Assembly (NCBI GenBank): GCA_023415635.1
Contig: JAEZJV010000008.1
Location: forward strand, 58,392 to 122,391
Length of the DNA stretch: 64,000 bases
Direction of reading: 5' to 3'
From: Bacillota bacterium
GTDB lineage: Bacteria; Bacillota; Clostridia; Lachnospirales; Lachnospiraceae
Shown here: positions 1 to 8,537 of the stretch, in pieces
Position numbering within the stretch: the stretch's first letter is position 1
Layout of the letters: each line of letters begins with the position of its first letter
Position numbers and translations under genes: made by a program
The notes under the pieces: generated by a model
The model's database searches: none
The model's input: the letters and a program-made list of their open reading frames with translations, nothing else
What the model was told of the DNA's origin: nothing

Positions 1-1
1 C

Positions 2-970
2 TGTCGAAGTGCCCTAAGTCCTTGGAAGGATGAAAACGGTAATTATAAGTTTTACGGACGCTTTAATCAGGGAGTTGTTACTCTGAATCTTGTAGATATT
101 GCGTTATCCTCGGGTGGGGATCAGGATAAATTCTGGAAGATATTTGATGAACGGCTTGAGCTCTGCTATCGTGCCCTGATGCAACGCCATAACCGCCTGA
201 AGGGTACACTGTCCGATGCCGCTCCGATCCTGTGGCAGAACGGTGCATTGGCCCGTCTGAAAAAAGGAGAAACCATAGATAAGCTGCTTTATGGGGGCTA
301 TTCTACAATATCCCTCGGTTATGCGGGATTATATGAATGTGTAAAGTACATGACAGGAAAATCTCATACTGATCCTGAAACTGAGGATTTTGCTCTTGAT
401 ATTATGAGATATATGAATACCGCCTGTGACCGCTGGAAGGAGCAGACAGAGATTGGTTTCAGTATTTATGGATCACCTATCGAGAGTACGACCTATAAAT
501 TTGCCAAGTGCCTGCAGAAACGCTTCGGGGTAATTAAAGGCATCACCGACAAAAGCTATATAACGAATAGCTATCATGTTCATGTCACCGAAAAGATTGA
601 TGCATTTACAAAGCTGGCCTTTGAATCAAAATTCCAGGAGCTGTCTAAGGGTGGAGCCATCAGCTATATTGAGGTGCCGAATATGCAGAACAACATACCC
701 GCAGTAATGCAGGTGATACGGTTTATCTATGACAATATCATGTATGCGGAGCTAAATACAAAAAGCGATTATTGCCAGGACTGTGGCTTTGACGGTGAGA
801 TAAGGATTGTCAAGGACAAGGATGGTAAGCTTGTCTGGGAGTGCCCTAAGTGTGGCAATCGTAATCAGGATAAGATGAATGTTGCACGAAGAACCTGCGG
901 CTATATCGGAACGCAGTTCTGGAATCAGGGAAGAACCCAAGAAATCGGAGAAAGGGTGCTTCATCTATAA
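2..970 (+). CDS. nrdD: Anaerobic ribonucleoside-triphosphate reductase, 3' part
   Basis: This is the C-terminal part of the glycyl-radical class III reductase, which makes dNTPs from NTPs without oxygen. The reading frame is open from base 2 (CRSALSPWKDENG) through the stop at 968-970, so the gene starts left of the window and about 322 codons are visible. The C-terminus carries the zinc site as two CxxC pairs (YCQDCG and ECPKCG). The glycyl-radical loop follows (RRTCGYIGTQFW), with Gly after the Cys as the expected radical site. The stop is one base before the nrdG start, so the two genes are almost certainly co-transcribed. Family assignment is secure. Confidence 0.96.
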   Translation, partial: CRSALSPWKDENGNYKFYGRFNQGVVTLNLVDIALSSGGDQDKFWKIFDERLELCYRALMQRHNRLKGTLSDAAPILWQNGALARLKKGETIDKLLYGGYSTISLGYAGLYECVKYMTGKSHTDPETEDFALDIMRYMNTACDRWKEQTEIGFSIYGSPIESTTYKFAKCLQKRFGVIKGITDKSYITNSYHVHVTEKIDAFTKLAFESKFQELSKGGAISYIEVPNMQNNIPAVMQVIRFIYDNIMYAELNTKSDYCQDCGFDGEIRIVKDKDGKLVWECPKCGNRNQDKMNVARRTCGYIGTQFWNQGRTQEIGERVLHL

Positions 971-971
971 T

Positions 972-1511
972 ATGAATTACGGAGAGATTAAGAAATATGA
1001 TATCGCAAACGGAGAAGGGATAAGAATTTCCCTGTTTGTATCGGGCTGTACCCATCACTGTAGAGGCTGCTTCAATGAAGAAACCTGGGATTTCTTATAC
1101 GGCAGACCCTTTACGGTGGAAACCGAACAGGAGATTCTTGAGGCGTTGTCTCCTGATTTCGTTGACGGATTGTCCTTACTGGGAGGGGAGCCCTTCGAAC
1201 AACAAAATCAGCGTGTGCTCCTGCCTTTTCTGAAGGAGGTAAGAAGTTATTTCCCCCAAAAGAGTATCTGGTGCTATACCGGCTATCTGTTCGAGGAGGA
1301 ATTACTAAGAGACAGCAGGGCCAGATGTGAGAGCACTGATGAGCTGTTAGGTTTGATTGATGTACTGGTGGACGGAGAATACATGGAAGAGTTAAAGGAT
1401 ATCAGCCTTCCCTTCCGAGGTTCCTCCAATCAGCGTATCATAGACGTGAAGGCTTCTCTGGAAAGCGGTTTGGTGAAGTTATATCAACTAAAAAGCGATA
1501 AGATTCTTTGA
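972..1511 (+). CDS. nrdG: Anaerobic ribonucleotide reductase activating protein
   Basis: A radical-SAM activase that puts the glycyl radical on NrdD. The 179-residue protein starts at the ATG one base after the nrdD stop; an in-frame ATG further upstream lies inside nrdD and is rejected. The 4Fe-4S motif CTHHCRGC gives C26, C30 and C33 (CX3CX2C). It is followed by the SAM-binding LLGGEPF motif near residue 75. Length is typical for NrdG. It forms a two-gene operon with nrdD. No clear terminator follows. Confidence 0.96.
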   Translation: MNYGEIKKYDIANGEGIRISLFVSGCTHHCRGCFNEETWDFLYGRPFTVETEQEILEALSPDFVDGLSLLGGEPFEQQNQRVLLPFLKEVRSYFPQKSIWCYTGYLFEEELLRDSRARCESTDELLGLIDVLVDGEYMEELKDISLPFRGSSNQRIIDVKASLESGLVKLYQLKSDKIL

Positions 1512-1573
1512 TGAGACCGCTTAAATGCTATTTTTTAATAGATTGTATCAGAAGGATAGGGATAAAAAATTAT

Positions 1574-1601
1574 TTGCATTTATTGGAATATATGTTATAA
1601 T
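1574..1601 (+). promoter_or_regulatory. Extended -10 promoter of the ABC-F transcript
   Basis: TTGCAT (1574-1579) and TATAAT (1596-1601) are separated by 16 bases, with a TGn extension directly before the -10. Transcription would start near 1608, giving a leader of about 440 bases before the ABC-F start codon. Such a long leader suggests control after initiation. Confidence 0.7.
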
Positions 1602-1632
1602 AGACAAAAATTAATCAGAAGGGAATAATCCT

Positions 1633-1734
1633 GTGAAACCTACAAAACAGTATTTAGCTGTGAAACTTATCTCCGCGCAAAGACCACAATTAAAAAAAGA
1701 CGGCTATGCTTTGCTCGGAGGTTGTATTTCTTAA
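1633..1734 (+). CDS. Possible 33-residue leader peptide upstream of ABC-F gene
   Basis: A GTG-started ORF with a purine-rich ribosome binding site (AGAAGGGA) nine bases upstream. It lies entirely inside the untranslated leader of the ABC-F gene and begins about 25 bases after the predicted transcription start. The product is basic (starts MKPTKQYLAVKL, ends ALLGGCIS). No family is recognised. Its position ahead of two terminators fits a leader peptide whose translation sets attenuation, as known upstream of several antibiotic-resistance ABC-F genes. That role is inference from layout only. Confidence 0.45.
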   Translation: MKPTKQYLAVKLISAQRPQLKKDGYALLGGCIS

Positions 1735-1741
1735 AATAGTT

Positions 1742-1813
1742 GATGCCAAATTATATTTGAGACTTCTCTTGATTTATTCATGAGGATTATTTTGTGTATC
1801 TCATTTTGGCATC
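1742..1813 (+). promoter_or_regulatory. Inverted repeat in ABC-F leader
   Basis: GATGCCAAA (1742-1750) and its exact reverse complement (1805-1813) bracket 54 bases, with further partial pairing inside the arms. It begins eight bases after the leader ORF stop. It could be an anti-terminator or a ribosome-responsive structure. Confidence 0.45.
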
Positions 1814-1857
1814 CTGATTTTAAGAAGTAGTGATCGGGATTGATTCATTAAACTATG

Positions 1858-1891
1858 ACTGCAGCGGCATTAGCCTGTCTGCAGTTTTTTT
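1858..1891 (+). terminator. Attenuator-type terminator 1 in ABC-F leader
   Basis: A 7-bp stem ACTGCAG/CTGCAGT (1858-1864 and 1879-1885) is followed by a run of T. It lies downstream of the leader ORF and upstream of the ABC-F gene, so it would stop transcription unless relieved. Confidence 0.65.
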
Positions 1892-1936
1892 GAGCTTATT
1901 TTTATGAAATCTTATGAATCCATAAGAAGACGAAGG

Positions 1937-1983
1937 ACTGTCGGGCAGGTTTGCAGCTGTTGAACCTGATCCGGCAGTTTTTG
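1937..1983 (+). terminator. Attenuator-type terminator 2 in ABC-F leader
   Basis: A long imperfect stem (1937-1952 with 1963-1978) ends in TTTTT at 1978-1982, 66 bases before the ABC-F start codon. Together with the hairpin at 1858 it gives two consecutive termination points in the same leader. Confidence 0.6.
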
Positions 1984-2048
1984 CGTACTAATAGTCAAAA
2001 AAATAGAGCTAAGTAATAGTGAACCAGAATGAAAGGAAAGGTGTTACA

Positions 2049-3971
2049 ATGATTTATCAAATCAATAACGGTCTTGTGAAGTATGCGGCTGATACAATAC
2101 TTGACCATATCAATTTTGAAATAAGAAATACAGAAAAAATAGCTGTTGTCGGCCGAAACGGCTGTGGAAAGACCACACTGTTTAAGGTGATTGCAGGTAT
2201 GCTTCCACTGGATAATCCGGATAGCGATGAAGCTGGCTGGATTAGTAAGGCGAACAATACAACCATCGGATTCTTACAGCAGATCATCTTCGAGAATGAT
2301 ACACTTACTGCCGAAGAGGAGCTTATGAAGGCTTTTTCTGCGTTACTTGAAAGGAAGGACAAACTGGACCAGCTCACCCTCCGAATGGAGACAGATCACT
2401 CCAAGGAAGTATTGGAGAGTTACTCAAAATTATTTGAACAGTTCGAAAACTCGGGGGGCTATACCTATCAATCGGAAATGAATACACTGGTAACCAAGTT
2501 TGGATTTGCGCTTACAGATCTGAAACGACCTATCAAAAGCTTTTCTGGAGGGCAGAGGACGAAGCTGGCGTTCATACGATTGCTGCTAAGTAAGCCTGAT
2601 GTTTTATTGTTGGATGAGCCCACCAATCATCTGGATCTGACCACAATTGAATGGTTGGAAAGATATTTAAAGCAATATCCCAAAGCGGTGGTTATTATTT
2701 CCCACGACCGAATGTTTTTAGATAGGATCATAGAGGTTACCTATGAGATAGAGCATAAGAAAATGACCAGATATACAGGGAATTATTCGGCATTTGTAAA
2801 ACAGAAGCGGTTAAATTGGGATAAGCAGCAGAAGGACTATCAATTACAGCAAAAGGAAATCACAAGGCTTATGACCTTAGTTGAAAAGTATAAGCATCAT
2901 CCAACCAAGGTGGCAATGACCAAATCCAAATTAAAACAGATTGAACACATGGACCTTGTTGAGGCACCGGAAAAGTATGATCTTAAGTCCTTTCGTGCAG
3001 AATTTAAACCACTAAGGGCGGGCGGTCAAGAGGTTTTATCGGTAAATAAACTTGTAATTGGCTATGAAAAGCCATTATGTGAGGTAAGCTTTCGCCTGAA
3101 GAAGGGGGAGAGACTTGCTGTTATAGGAGAAAACGGAATTGGAAAATCGACGCTACTGAAAACACTGGTAAGACAGACTGATCAGCTGGGTGGAACGTTT
3201 TCCTATGGGTTTCAGATTGATTCCGGTTATTTTGACCAGCAGCTGGCCAATAATGAGAGTGAAAGGACCGTGCTGGAGGATTTTTGTGATGAATTCCCCA
3301 ATATGCTTATATCAGAGGCTCGTTCTGCTCTTGGTTGCTTCTTGTTTGTTCAGGATATGGTCTATAAAAAGGTTAGTCAGCTGTCCGGCGGAGAAAAGGT
3401 TCGATTGAGTCTTGCCAAGCTTCTTAAGAAGAGACCAAATCTTCTTATCCTGGATGAACCGACAAATCATATGGATATCGTTGGAAAGACAGGGCTGGAG
3501 ACTATGCTCATGAATTATGAAGGGACAGTTTTGTTCGTATCCCATGATCGCTATTTCGTACAAAAAATAGCTGATTCACTGTTGGTATTTGAAAAGGGCA
3601 AGGTAAATTATTATCCCTTTGGCTATCAGGAATATACAGAAAGAAAACTCGCCTTAGGTGAGGAGGAAGCTTCCATTCAGTTATCAGAAAGGACACCGGC
3701 TCGCAAAGCTGCTCCGATTGGAAGAGAAATGGATAGAAGGGCTCTATTCAGAAAGGAACAGGAGATGAGAAGGTTGGAGCTTATGGTGGAGGAGACGGAA
3801 AAGGAGATCGATAGAATGAAAGAATTGATGGAAAATCCAGACATAGCCTGTGATTATGTTAAGCTGAGTGATATTAATAATCAACTGAATCGTGAAGAAG
3901 GTAAGCGGGAGGAGTATTATGAAAATTACATAAGGTGTTGGGAGGAGCTGGAAAAATGTAATGAATTGTAG
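2049..3971 (+). CDS. ABC-F family ATPase (ribosome-acting, YdiF-like)
   Basis: A cytosolic twin-ATPase of the ABC-F family, which binds the ribosomal E site; members relieve stalling or protect against antibiotics. The 640-residue protein has two nucleotide-binding domains and no membrane segments. Walker A motifs are GRNGCGKT (about 35-42) and GENGIGKST (about 365). The signatures are FSGGQ and LSGGE, and both Walker B motifs read DEPTNH. A charged linker joins the domains, and a C-terminal coiled-coil tail (about 550-640) is present as in YdiF-size members. The start is the ATG behind AAAGGTG; a GTG 30 bases upstream lacks a site. The attenuator-like leader suggests inducible expression and so perhaps antibiotic protection, but the resistance spectrum cannot be read from sequence. 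Confidence 0.9.
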   Translation: MIYQINNGLVKYAADTILDHINFEIRNTEKIAVVGRNGCGKTTLFKVIAGMLPLDNPDSDEAGWISKANNTTIGFLQQIIFENDTLTAEEELMKAFSALLERKDKLDQLTLRMETDHSKEVLESYSKLFEQFENSGGYTYQSEMNTLVTKFGFALTDLKRPIKSFSGGQRTKLAFIRLLLSKPDVLLLDEPTNHLDLTTIEWLERYLKQYPKAVVIISHDRMFLDRIIEVTYEIEHKKMTRYTGNYSAFVKQKRLNWDKQQKDYQLQQKEITRLMTLVEKYKHHPTKVAMTKSKLKQIEHMDLVEAPEKYDLKSFRAEFKPLRAGGQEVLSVNKLVIGYEKPLCEVSFRLKKGERLAVIGENGIGKSTLLKTLVRQTDQLGGTFSYGFQIDSGYFDQQLANNESERTVLEDFCDEFPNMLISEARSALGCFLFVQDMVYKKVSQLSGGEKVRLSLAKLLKKRPNLLILDEPTNHMDIVGKTGLETMLMNYEGTVLFVSHDRYFVQKIADSLLVFEKGKVNYYPFGYQEYTERKLALGEEEASIQLSERTPARKAAPIGREMDRRALFRKEQEMRRLELMVEETEKEIDRMKELMENPDIACDYVKLSDINNQLNREEGKREEYYENYIRCWEELEKCNEL

Positions 3972-4096
3972 TTTACTAAATCCTATAATTGTGTTATATC
4001 GATTCCTCCCTGATAGAATCGAATAATGACACTTTCTGAACCTTTTTGACGAATAATCATATGATATTCTATCATAATGATTAAGGAGGTTCAGAT

Positions 4097-6019
4097 ATGA
4101 ACTCAAATTCTAGTTGGTATTTAAATATTAAGAAAAATATCAGTAATATGATAAATACAATACCAAAGAAGAAACCAGAAAAGACGCTTAGTAAACCAGC
4201 AGGAAAGCTTGACCCTGCTTCCATACAAAAGTATACCAATCAGCTGGTAATCCCGCCGGTTTTCAAACCCCTAAAGCAAAGAAAACTTTTTCAATGGAAG
4301 AAAGGGAAAGGCAAAGAACAGCATCTCTATTTTATCGATATCAGTGAATTCAAACAGCAGATACTCCCTGAGGGTATGCCGAAAACAAAGGTGTGGGGTT
4401 ACGGTGGCCTGGTCAAGGATCCTATGAGCGGAAGAGTGAAGTATTTCAAAAGCTCACCGGGAGCAACGTTTGAAGCAATTCGTGGAATACCAATAAAAGT
4501 AAAATGGATAAACAAGCTGAAGGGAGCACATCCCTTTGCTGTTGATCCTACTTTACACTGGGCAAATCCAAATAATATTTCGATGGATCCGCCCAAACCA
4601 TGGCCAACCTTTCCACCGGGATTTAATAAAGCACAGAAACCGGTACCAATCGTAACACATCTGCATGGGGGAGAGGTACCTTCTGATTTTGATGGTAATC
4701 CTGATGCTTGGTTTACGCATAACAGGAAATTTGGACCGGCTTATACAACATCGTTTTATACCTATCCTAATCAACAGGAGCCTACTACACTTTGGTATCA
4801 TGATCATGCACTGGGTATCACGAGGCTAAATGTTTATGCAGGATTGGCAGGCTTTTATCTGCTACGGGATGGTAAAAAGGAGAAAAAGCATTGTTTACCT
4901 CCGAAAGGAGATCTAAATTTACCAAGCGGCAAATATGAAATTCCAATTGTAATACAGGATAGAATGTTTTATAAGGATGGATCATTATTATTTAATAATG
5001 TCGGTGTGAATCCGGATATCCACCCTTATTGGGTACCTGAATTCTTTGGAGATACCATTATGGTGAATGGCAAGGTATGGCCCAATCTTGATGTTGACAG
5101 ACATCAATATAGATTTAGAGTTTTGAATGGATCGAATGCAAGATTTTATAACTTGAAGCTGTCGAATGGCATGAAATTTATACAAATTGGCACAGATGGT
5201 GGATTTTTGCCGAAGCCTGTTACGTTATCAGCTTTATTGCTGGCACCTGGCGAAAGGGCAGATATTTTAATTGATTTCTCAGATATTACACCCGGGACTA
5301 CGATCATTTGGCAGAATGATGCCAAAGCACCGTTTCCTGCCGGTGATGACCCGGATCCTAATACAGTAGGGCAGATTATGCGTTTTAAAGTCCCGGTGAA
5401 TGCTCCGGAACCGGTAAAACCATCAAAGCTTCCTGCACGATTGAACTGTATCCCTAATCTAATTCCGAATGCAGCAGAGAGAATTCTTACCTTGAATGAA
5501 GTAATGGGGACTAATGGGCCACTGGAAGTACTCTTAAACGGTCAGAAATGGTCGGCTCCGATTACGGAATGGCCAAAAGTTGGATCTACAGAAGAGTGGA
5601 CAATCGTAAATCTGACAGGAGATACACACCCGATACACCTGCATTTGGTACAATTCCAAATCTTGAACCGACAGAAAATCGATGCCCAGGCATATCAGAC
5701 TAAGTGGGAAGCCATAAACGGGATGCCGCCTCTTAATCATCCAACAGTAGTGCTTCCATTGGATCCTTTCTTAAGGGAGAAACCAATTGCTCCAAACGAA
5801 AATGAAGCTGGATGGAAGGATACCATACAAATGAATCCAAATCAGGTAACACGGATACGAGTACGTTTTGCGCCTCAGAATGTACCGCAAGGTTGTGTAA
5901 AAGCCGGACAAAACTTATACCCATTTAATCCAGGAGCTGGACCCGGTTATGTTTGGCATTGCCATATCTTGGATCATGAGGATAATGAGATGATGAGACC
6001 ATATCAAGTAACGCTTTAA
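4097..6019 (+). CDS. Multicopper oxidase, CotA/bilirubin oxidase type
   Basis: A laccase-type enzyme that oxidises phenolic or metal substrates and reduces oxygen to water. All four copper motifs are visible: THLHGG, LWYHDHALG, HPIHLH and HCHILDHEDNEMM. The last supplies H621, C622, H623, H627 and the type 1 axial M632. No signal peptide is seen, as in the spore-coat laccase CotA. The 640-residue length is about 130 longer than CotA, partly through an N-terminal extension. A strong AAGGAGG site precedes the ATG. It sits alone between the ABC-F gene and the sigma factor pair. A coat role is inferred from the protein type and the spore-forming context. Confidence 0.92.
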   Translation: MNSNSSWYLNIKKNISNMINTIPKKKPEKTLSKPAGKLDPASIQKYTNQLVIPPVFKPLKQRKLFQWKKGKGKEQHLYFIDISEFKQQILPEGMPKTKVWGYGGLVKDPMSGRVKYFKSSPGATFEAIRGIPIKVKWINKLKGAHPFAVDPTLHWANPNNISMDPPKPWPTFPPGFNKAQKPVPIVTHLHGGEVPSDFDGNPDAWFTHNRKFGPAYTTSFYTYPNQQEPTTLWYHDHALGITRLNVYAGLAGFYLLRDGKKEKKHCLPPKGDLNLPSGKYEIPIVIQDRMFYKDGSLLFNNVGVNPDIHPYWVPEFFGDTIMVNGKVWPNLDVDRHQYRFRVLNGSNARFYNLKLSNGMKFIQIGTDGGFLPKPVTLSALLLAPGERADILIDFSDITPGTTIIWQNDAKAPFPAGDDPDPNTVGQIMRFKVPVNAPEPVKPSKLPARLNCIPNLIPNAAERILTLNEVMGTNGPLEVLLNGQKWSAPITEWPKVGSTEEWTIVNLTGDTHPIHLHLVQFQILNRQKIDAQAYQTKWEAINGMPPLNHPTVVLPLDPFLREKPIAPNENEAGWKDTIQMNPNQVTRIRVRFAPQNVPQGCVKAGQNLYPFNPGAGPGYVWHCHILDHEDNEMMRPYQVTL

Positions 6020-6197
6020 TAGCCGGGTGTAAAAATCCGGCAAAAAGGAAAGAATAAAGACTGGTATTTTTTAGCCTATTCTACATTGATTTAACAAAAA
6101 GAGAAACACATTGTTTGGAAGTAGGGATAATTCTCTACTTCCTATTTCTATACCTTTGGCAGTAATATTGATTCCATAACTACGTATTAACATAAAT

Positions 6198-6225
6198 TTG
6201 AAATTGTAATAGGACGAAATATAAT
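6198..6225 (+). promoter_or_regulatory. Sigma-A-type promoter of the ECF sigma operon
   Basis: TTGAAA (6198-6203) and TATAAT (6220-6225) are separated by 16 bases, about 95 bases before the sigma factor start. The rest of the 300-base gap from 6020 holds only a weak GCCGG/CCGGC hairpin at about 6027-6046 without a T run. Confidence 0.6.
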
Positions 6226-6319
6226 AATAAGTAGAATAAAATGAACCGATTTTATTTTCATGACAATAATAGGTAAGAAGGTCGATATAAAAACGTCTGA
6301 TATCGGAAGGGAGCAGAAA

Positions 6320-6844
6320 ATGACTACAGATGAATTGAAACAGCTTATAGCAGAATGCGGAACGCATTTGTATAGTTTTTGCTGCAATATGACCGGGAAT
6401 AAAATGGATGCGGACGATTTATATCAGGATACCATCTTAAAGGCTGTTGAGTTGGGCCACAAACTGGACAGCAGTGGCAATCCTAAAAGTTATCTAATGG
6501 GTATATCGGTAAGGCTTTGGCAGAATCATAAGAAAAAATATGCAATTAGACAGCGAATTCTTCCTATGACGGATCATAATGAGAGTCTTTTAGAGGAGGC
6601 AATTGATTCAGGTATTCAACCAGAGGGGGAGGCAATCAGAAAAGAGACAATTCTGGAGGTTCGTAACGGAGTAAAGCGACTTCCTGAAAAATTACAGATT
6701 GTACTCTATATGTATTATACGGCCGAGATGTCTCTGGAAGAGATCAGCCGGGTATTACATATTCCTAGGGGAACTGTGAAAAGCAGACTCTATAAAGGAA
6801 GAAATCAACTAAGAGAATATCTGGAGGTGTTCGGTTATGAATAA
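6320..6844 (+). CDS. ECF-type RNA polymerase sigma factor
   Basis: A 174-residue sigma-70 family factor of extracytoplasmic-function size. Region 2 is near the N-terminus (DADDLYQDTILKA) and region 4 at the C-terminus (LEEISRVLHIPRGTVKSRLY), a helix-turn-helix for the -35 element. The start chosen is the ATG behind GAAGGGAG; the in-frame ATG 60 bases upstream lacks a ribosome site. The last 8 bases overlap the next gene, which encodes a membrane-anchored protein, the usual sigma/anti-sigma pairing. The inducing signal is unknown. Confidence 0.9.
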   Translation: MTTDELKQLIAECGTHLYSFCCNMTGNKMDADDLYQDTILKAVELGHKLDSSGNPKSYLMGISVRLWQNHKKKYAIRQRILPMTDHNESLLEEAIDSGIQPEGEAIRKETILEVRNGVKRLPEKLQIVLYMYYTAEMSLEEISRVLHIPRGTVKSRLYKGRNQLREYLEVFGYE

Positions 6845-8225
6845 AATGGATCAAGTTTTACAGAAAGCTCTTTCCCCGGCAATATCCCCTTCAGAGGAAT
6901 TAAATAACAAAATATTGAATCAGATAAAGTCGAAGGGATGTGACGAAATGCATTTAAGAAATAAAAAATTAATTATGGCGGCAATTGCAGCAGTATGCAT
7001 ACTTATAGTACCAACCTCTGCGTATGCGGCATATCAATATCTACTGCCCAAAGAGGCAGCTAAGGAAATGGATGACAAAAAATTAGAGGAGGCATTTGAT
7101 CAGGTTGGTACTGAGGTTATGCAGGCAGTCACAGACGGTTCATATAAGATAACCTATCTTGGGCATGTAACCGGTGAAGACTTAAGTGAACGAACAGGGT
7201 CCGCCTGGGAACTCCATCCGGACAGAATATATGTTGCAGTAGCCATTGAAAAGGCGGATGGAACAGTCATACAGAATGAGGATGGTAACAAGCTCTTCGT
7301 GTCGCCTCTGATACAGGGGCTAACCCCCTGGGAATATAATATCGTCACTATGAATGGTAGTTATATGGAAAAAATAATCGACGGTGTCCTTTATCGTATC
7401 ATTGAATGTGATAATATCGAAGTATTTGCTGATAAAAAATTGTATCTGGCAATATCGGATACAGCATTCTTCAGTAAGAGTGCATATCAATATGAAGAAG
7501 CTACGGGTGATATCACAGCAGCCGAGGACTATAAAGGTACCAATGCCTTATTTGATCTGATACTTGATCCCTCAAAAGCAGATGCAATAAAGGCTAAGGA
7601 GTATTTGAAGCAGTTGGAGCAGGAATGGAATTCAGCTTCGACAATTGAGGATAAGGAAAGCAATCCGGTAGAACGAGATAATGACGCCAGCACTGATACA
7701 AATCTCAGAATTCAGCAGGAACTGTTTACCGATGAAGAGAATGGTATTACAATCCGTATTAAGGACAATGATTCACACAGCTGGTCTGGAAATGAAGAGT
7801 ATTCCCAAACGATACTGAGTTATTATCTTGAGGTGGAAGGTGATAATATTGAAGCTCTTACCTATACTTTAAATCAAGGGGAATTTAGTAATAGGCCGGA
7901 GCATAGAGCGTCAGCAACTGAGTATTATGGAAAAGAATGCAGCTTATCCTATGAGGAACAGAAGGATAGGAATTATCACTACTCCATAAGTTTTAAGGGA
8001 TATTATAAGGATTACGGTTATGATATCCAAAAAGTCGATGAGCTTGGTCAAAAGGAAATAGATGCCAGGGACAGGATCTATTATGAGGTTCTGGATAAAG
8101 CAATTTCGGATACCGAGATGTCTCTTGAGCTAAAGCTGAAGGATGGAAGAACGTTAAATAAAATATTGACTTTTAAAAACGTATTAGATCAGCAAGGCTT
8201 CTGGATTGCAATATCGGTAGAATAG
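6837..8225 (+). CDS. Membrane-anchored anti-sigma factor
   Basis: A 462-residue protein with a short cytoplasmic N-terminus, one membrane segment at about 45-66, and a large outer domain of about 390 residues rich in Asp, Glu, Tyr and Ser. It overlaps the sigma gene by 8 bases, so translation is probably coupled. This architecture matches DUF4179-type anti-sigma proteins, where the cytoplasmic end holds the sigma factor and the outer part senses stress. Assignment rests on layout and topology rather than a diagnostic motif. An anchored signalling protein of another kind is possible. Confidence 0.75.
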   Translation: MNKMDQVLQKALSPAISPSEELNNKILNQIKSKGCDEMHLRNKKLIMAAIAAVCILIVPTSAYAAYQYLLPKEAAKEMDDKKLEEAFDQVGTEVMQAVTDGSYKITYLGHVTGEDLSERTGSAWELHPDRIYVAVAIEKADGTVIQNEDGNKLFVSPLIQGLTPWEYNIVTMNGSYMEKIIDGVLYRIIECDNIEVFADKKLYLAISDTAFFSKSAYQYEEATGDITAAEDYKGTNALFDLILDPSKADAIKAKEYLKQLEQEWNSASTIEDKESNPVERDNDASTDTNLRIQQELFTDEENGITIRIKDNDSHSWSGNEEYSQTILSYYLEVEGDNIEALTYTLNQGEFSNRPEHRASATEYYGKECSLSYEEQKDRNYHYSISFKGYYKDYGYDIQKVDELGQKEIDARDRIYYEVLDKAISDTEMSLELKLKDGRTLNKILTFKNVLDQQGFWIAISVE

Positions 8226-8263
8226 AACATGAAATAAACCCATAGGAATATAAGCACTGCTAA

Positions 8264-8290
8264 TAACCCACTACGATTTGTAGTGGGTTA
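8264..8290 (+). terminator. Hairpin after anti-sigma gene
   Basis: An 11-bp perfect stem TAACCCACTAC/GTAGTGGGTTA with a 5-base loop, 38 bases after the anti-sigma stop. The T tract is weak. The same stem core recurs at 11305-11332. Confidence 0.65.
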
Positions 8291-8537
8291 TGTTATCATT
8301 ATCCATATTCCATAATACGATAAACACATTACTATAATTTTTTGAATAATCTGACATGAAATTCCAAAACATATGGAGCACAATTACTGGTAATAAAATA
8401 TTTATAAGCTCATAGGTTACAGCGATTTAATACTTAAATATATTGTAGGATTTTTATTGATAGTTTTAGAATCATATAATACAATAAAATTAACGTAGGT
8501 GTATCGTTACATTTCTTATCCAATAATGGAGGAATAT

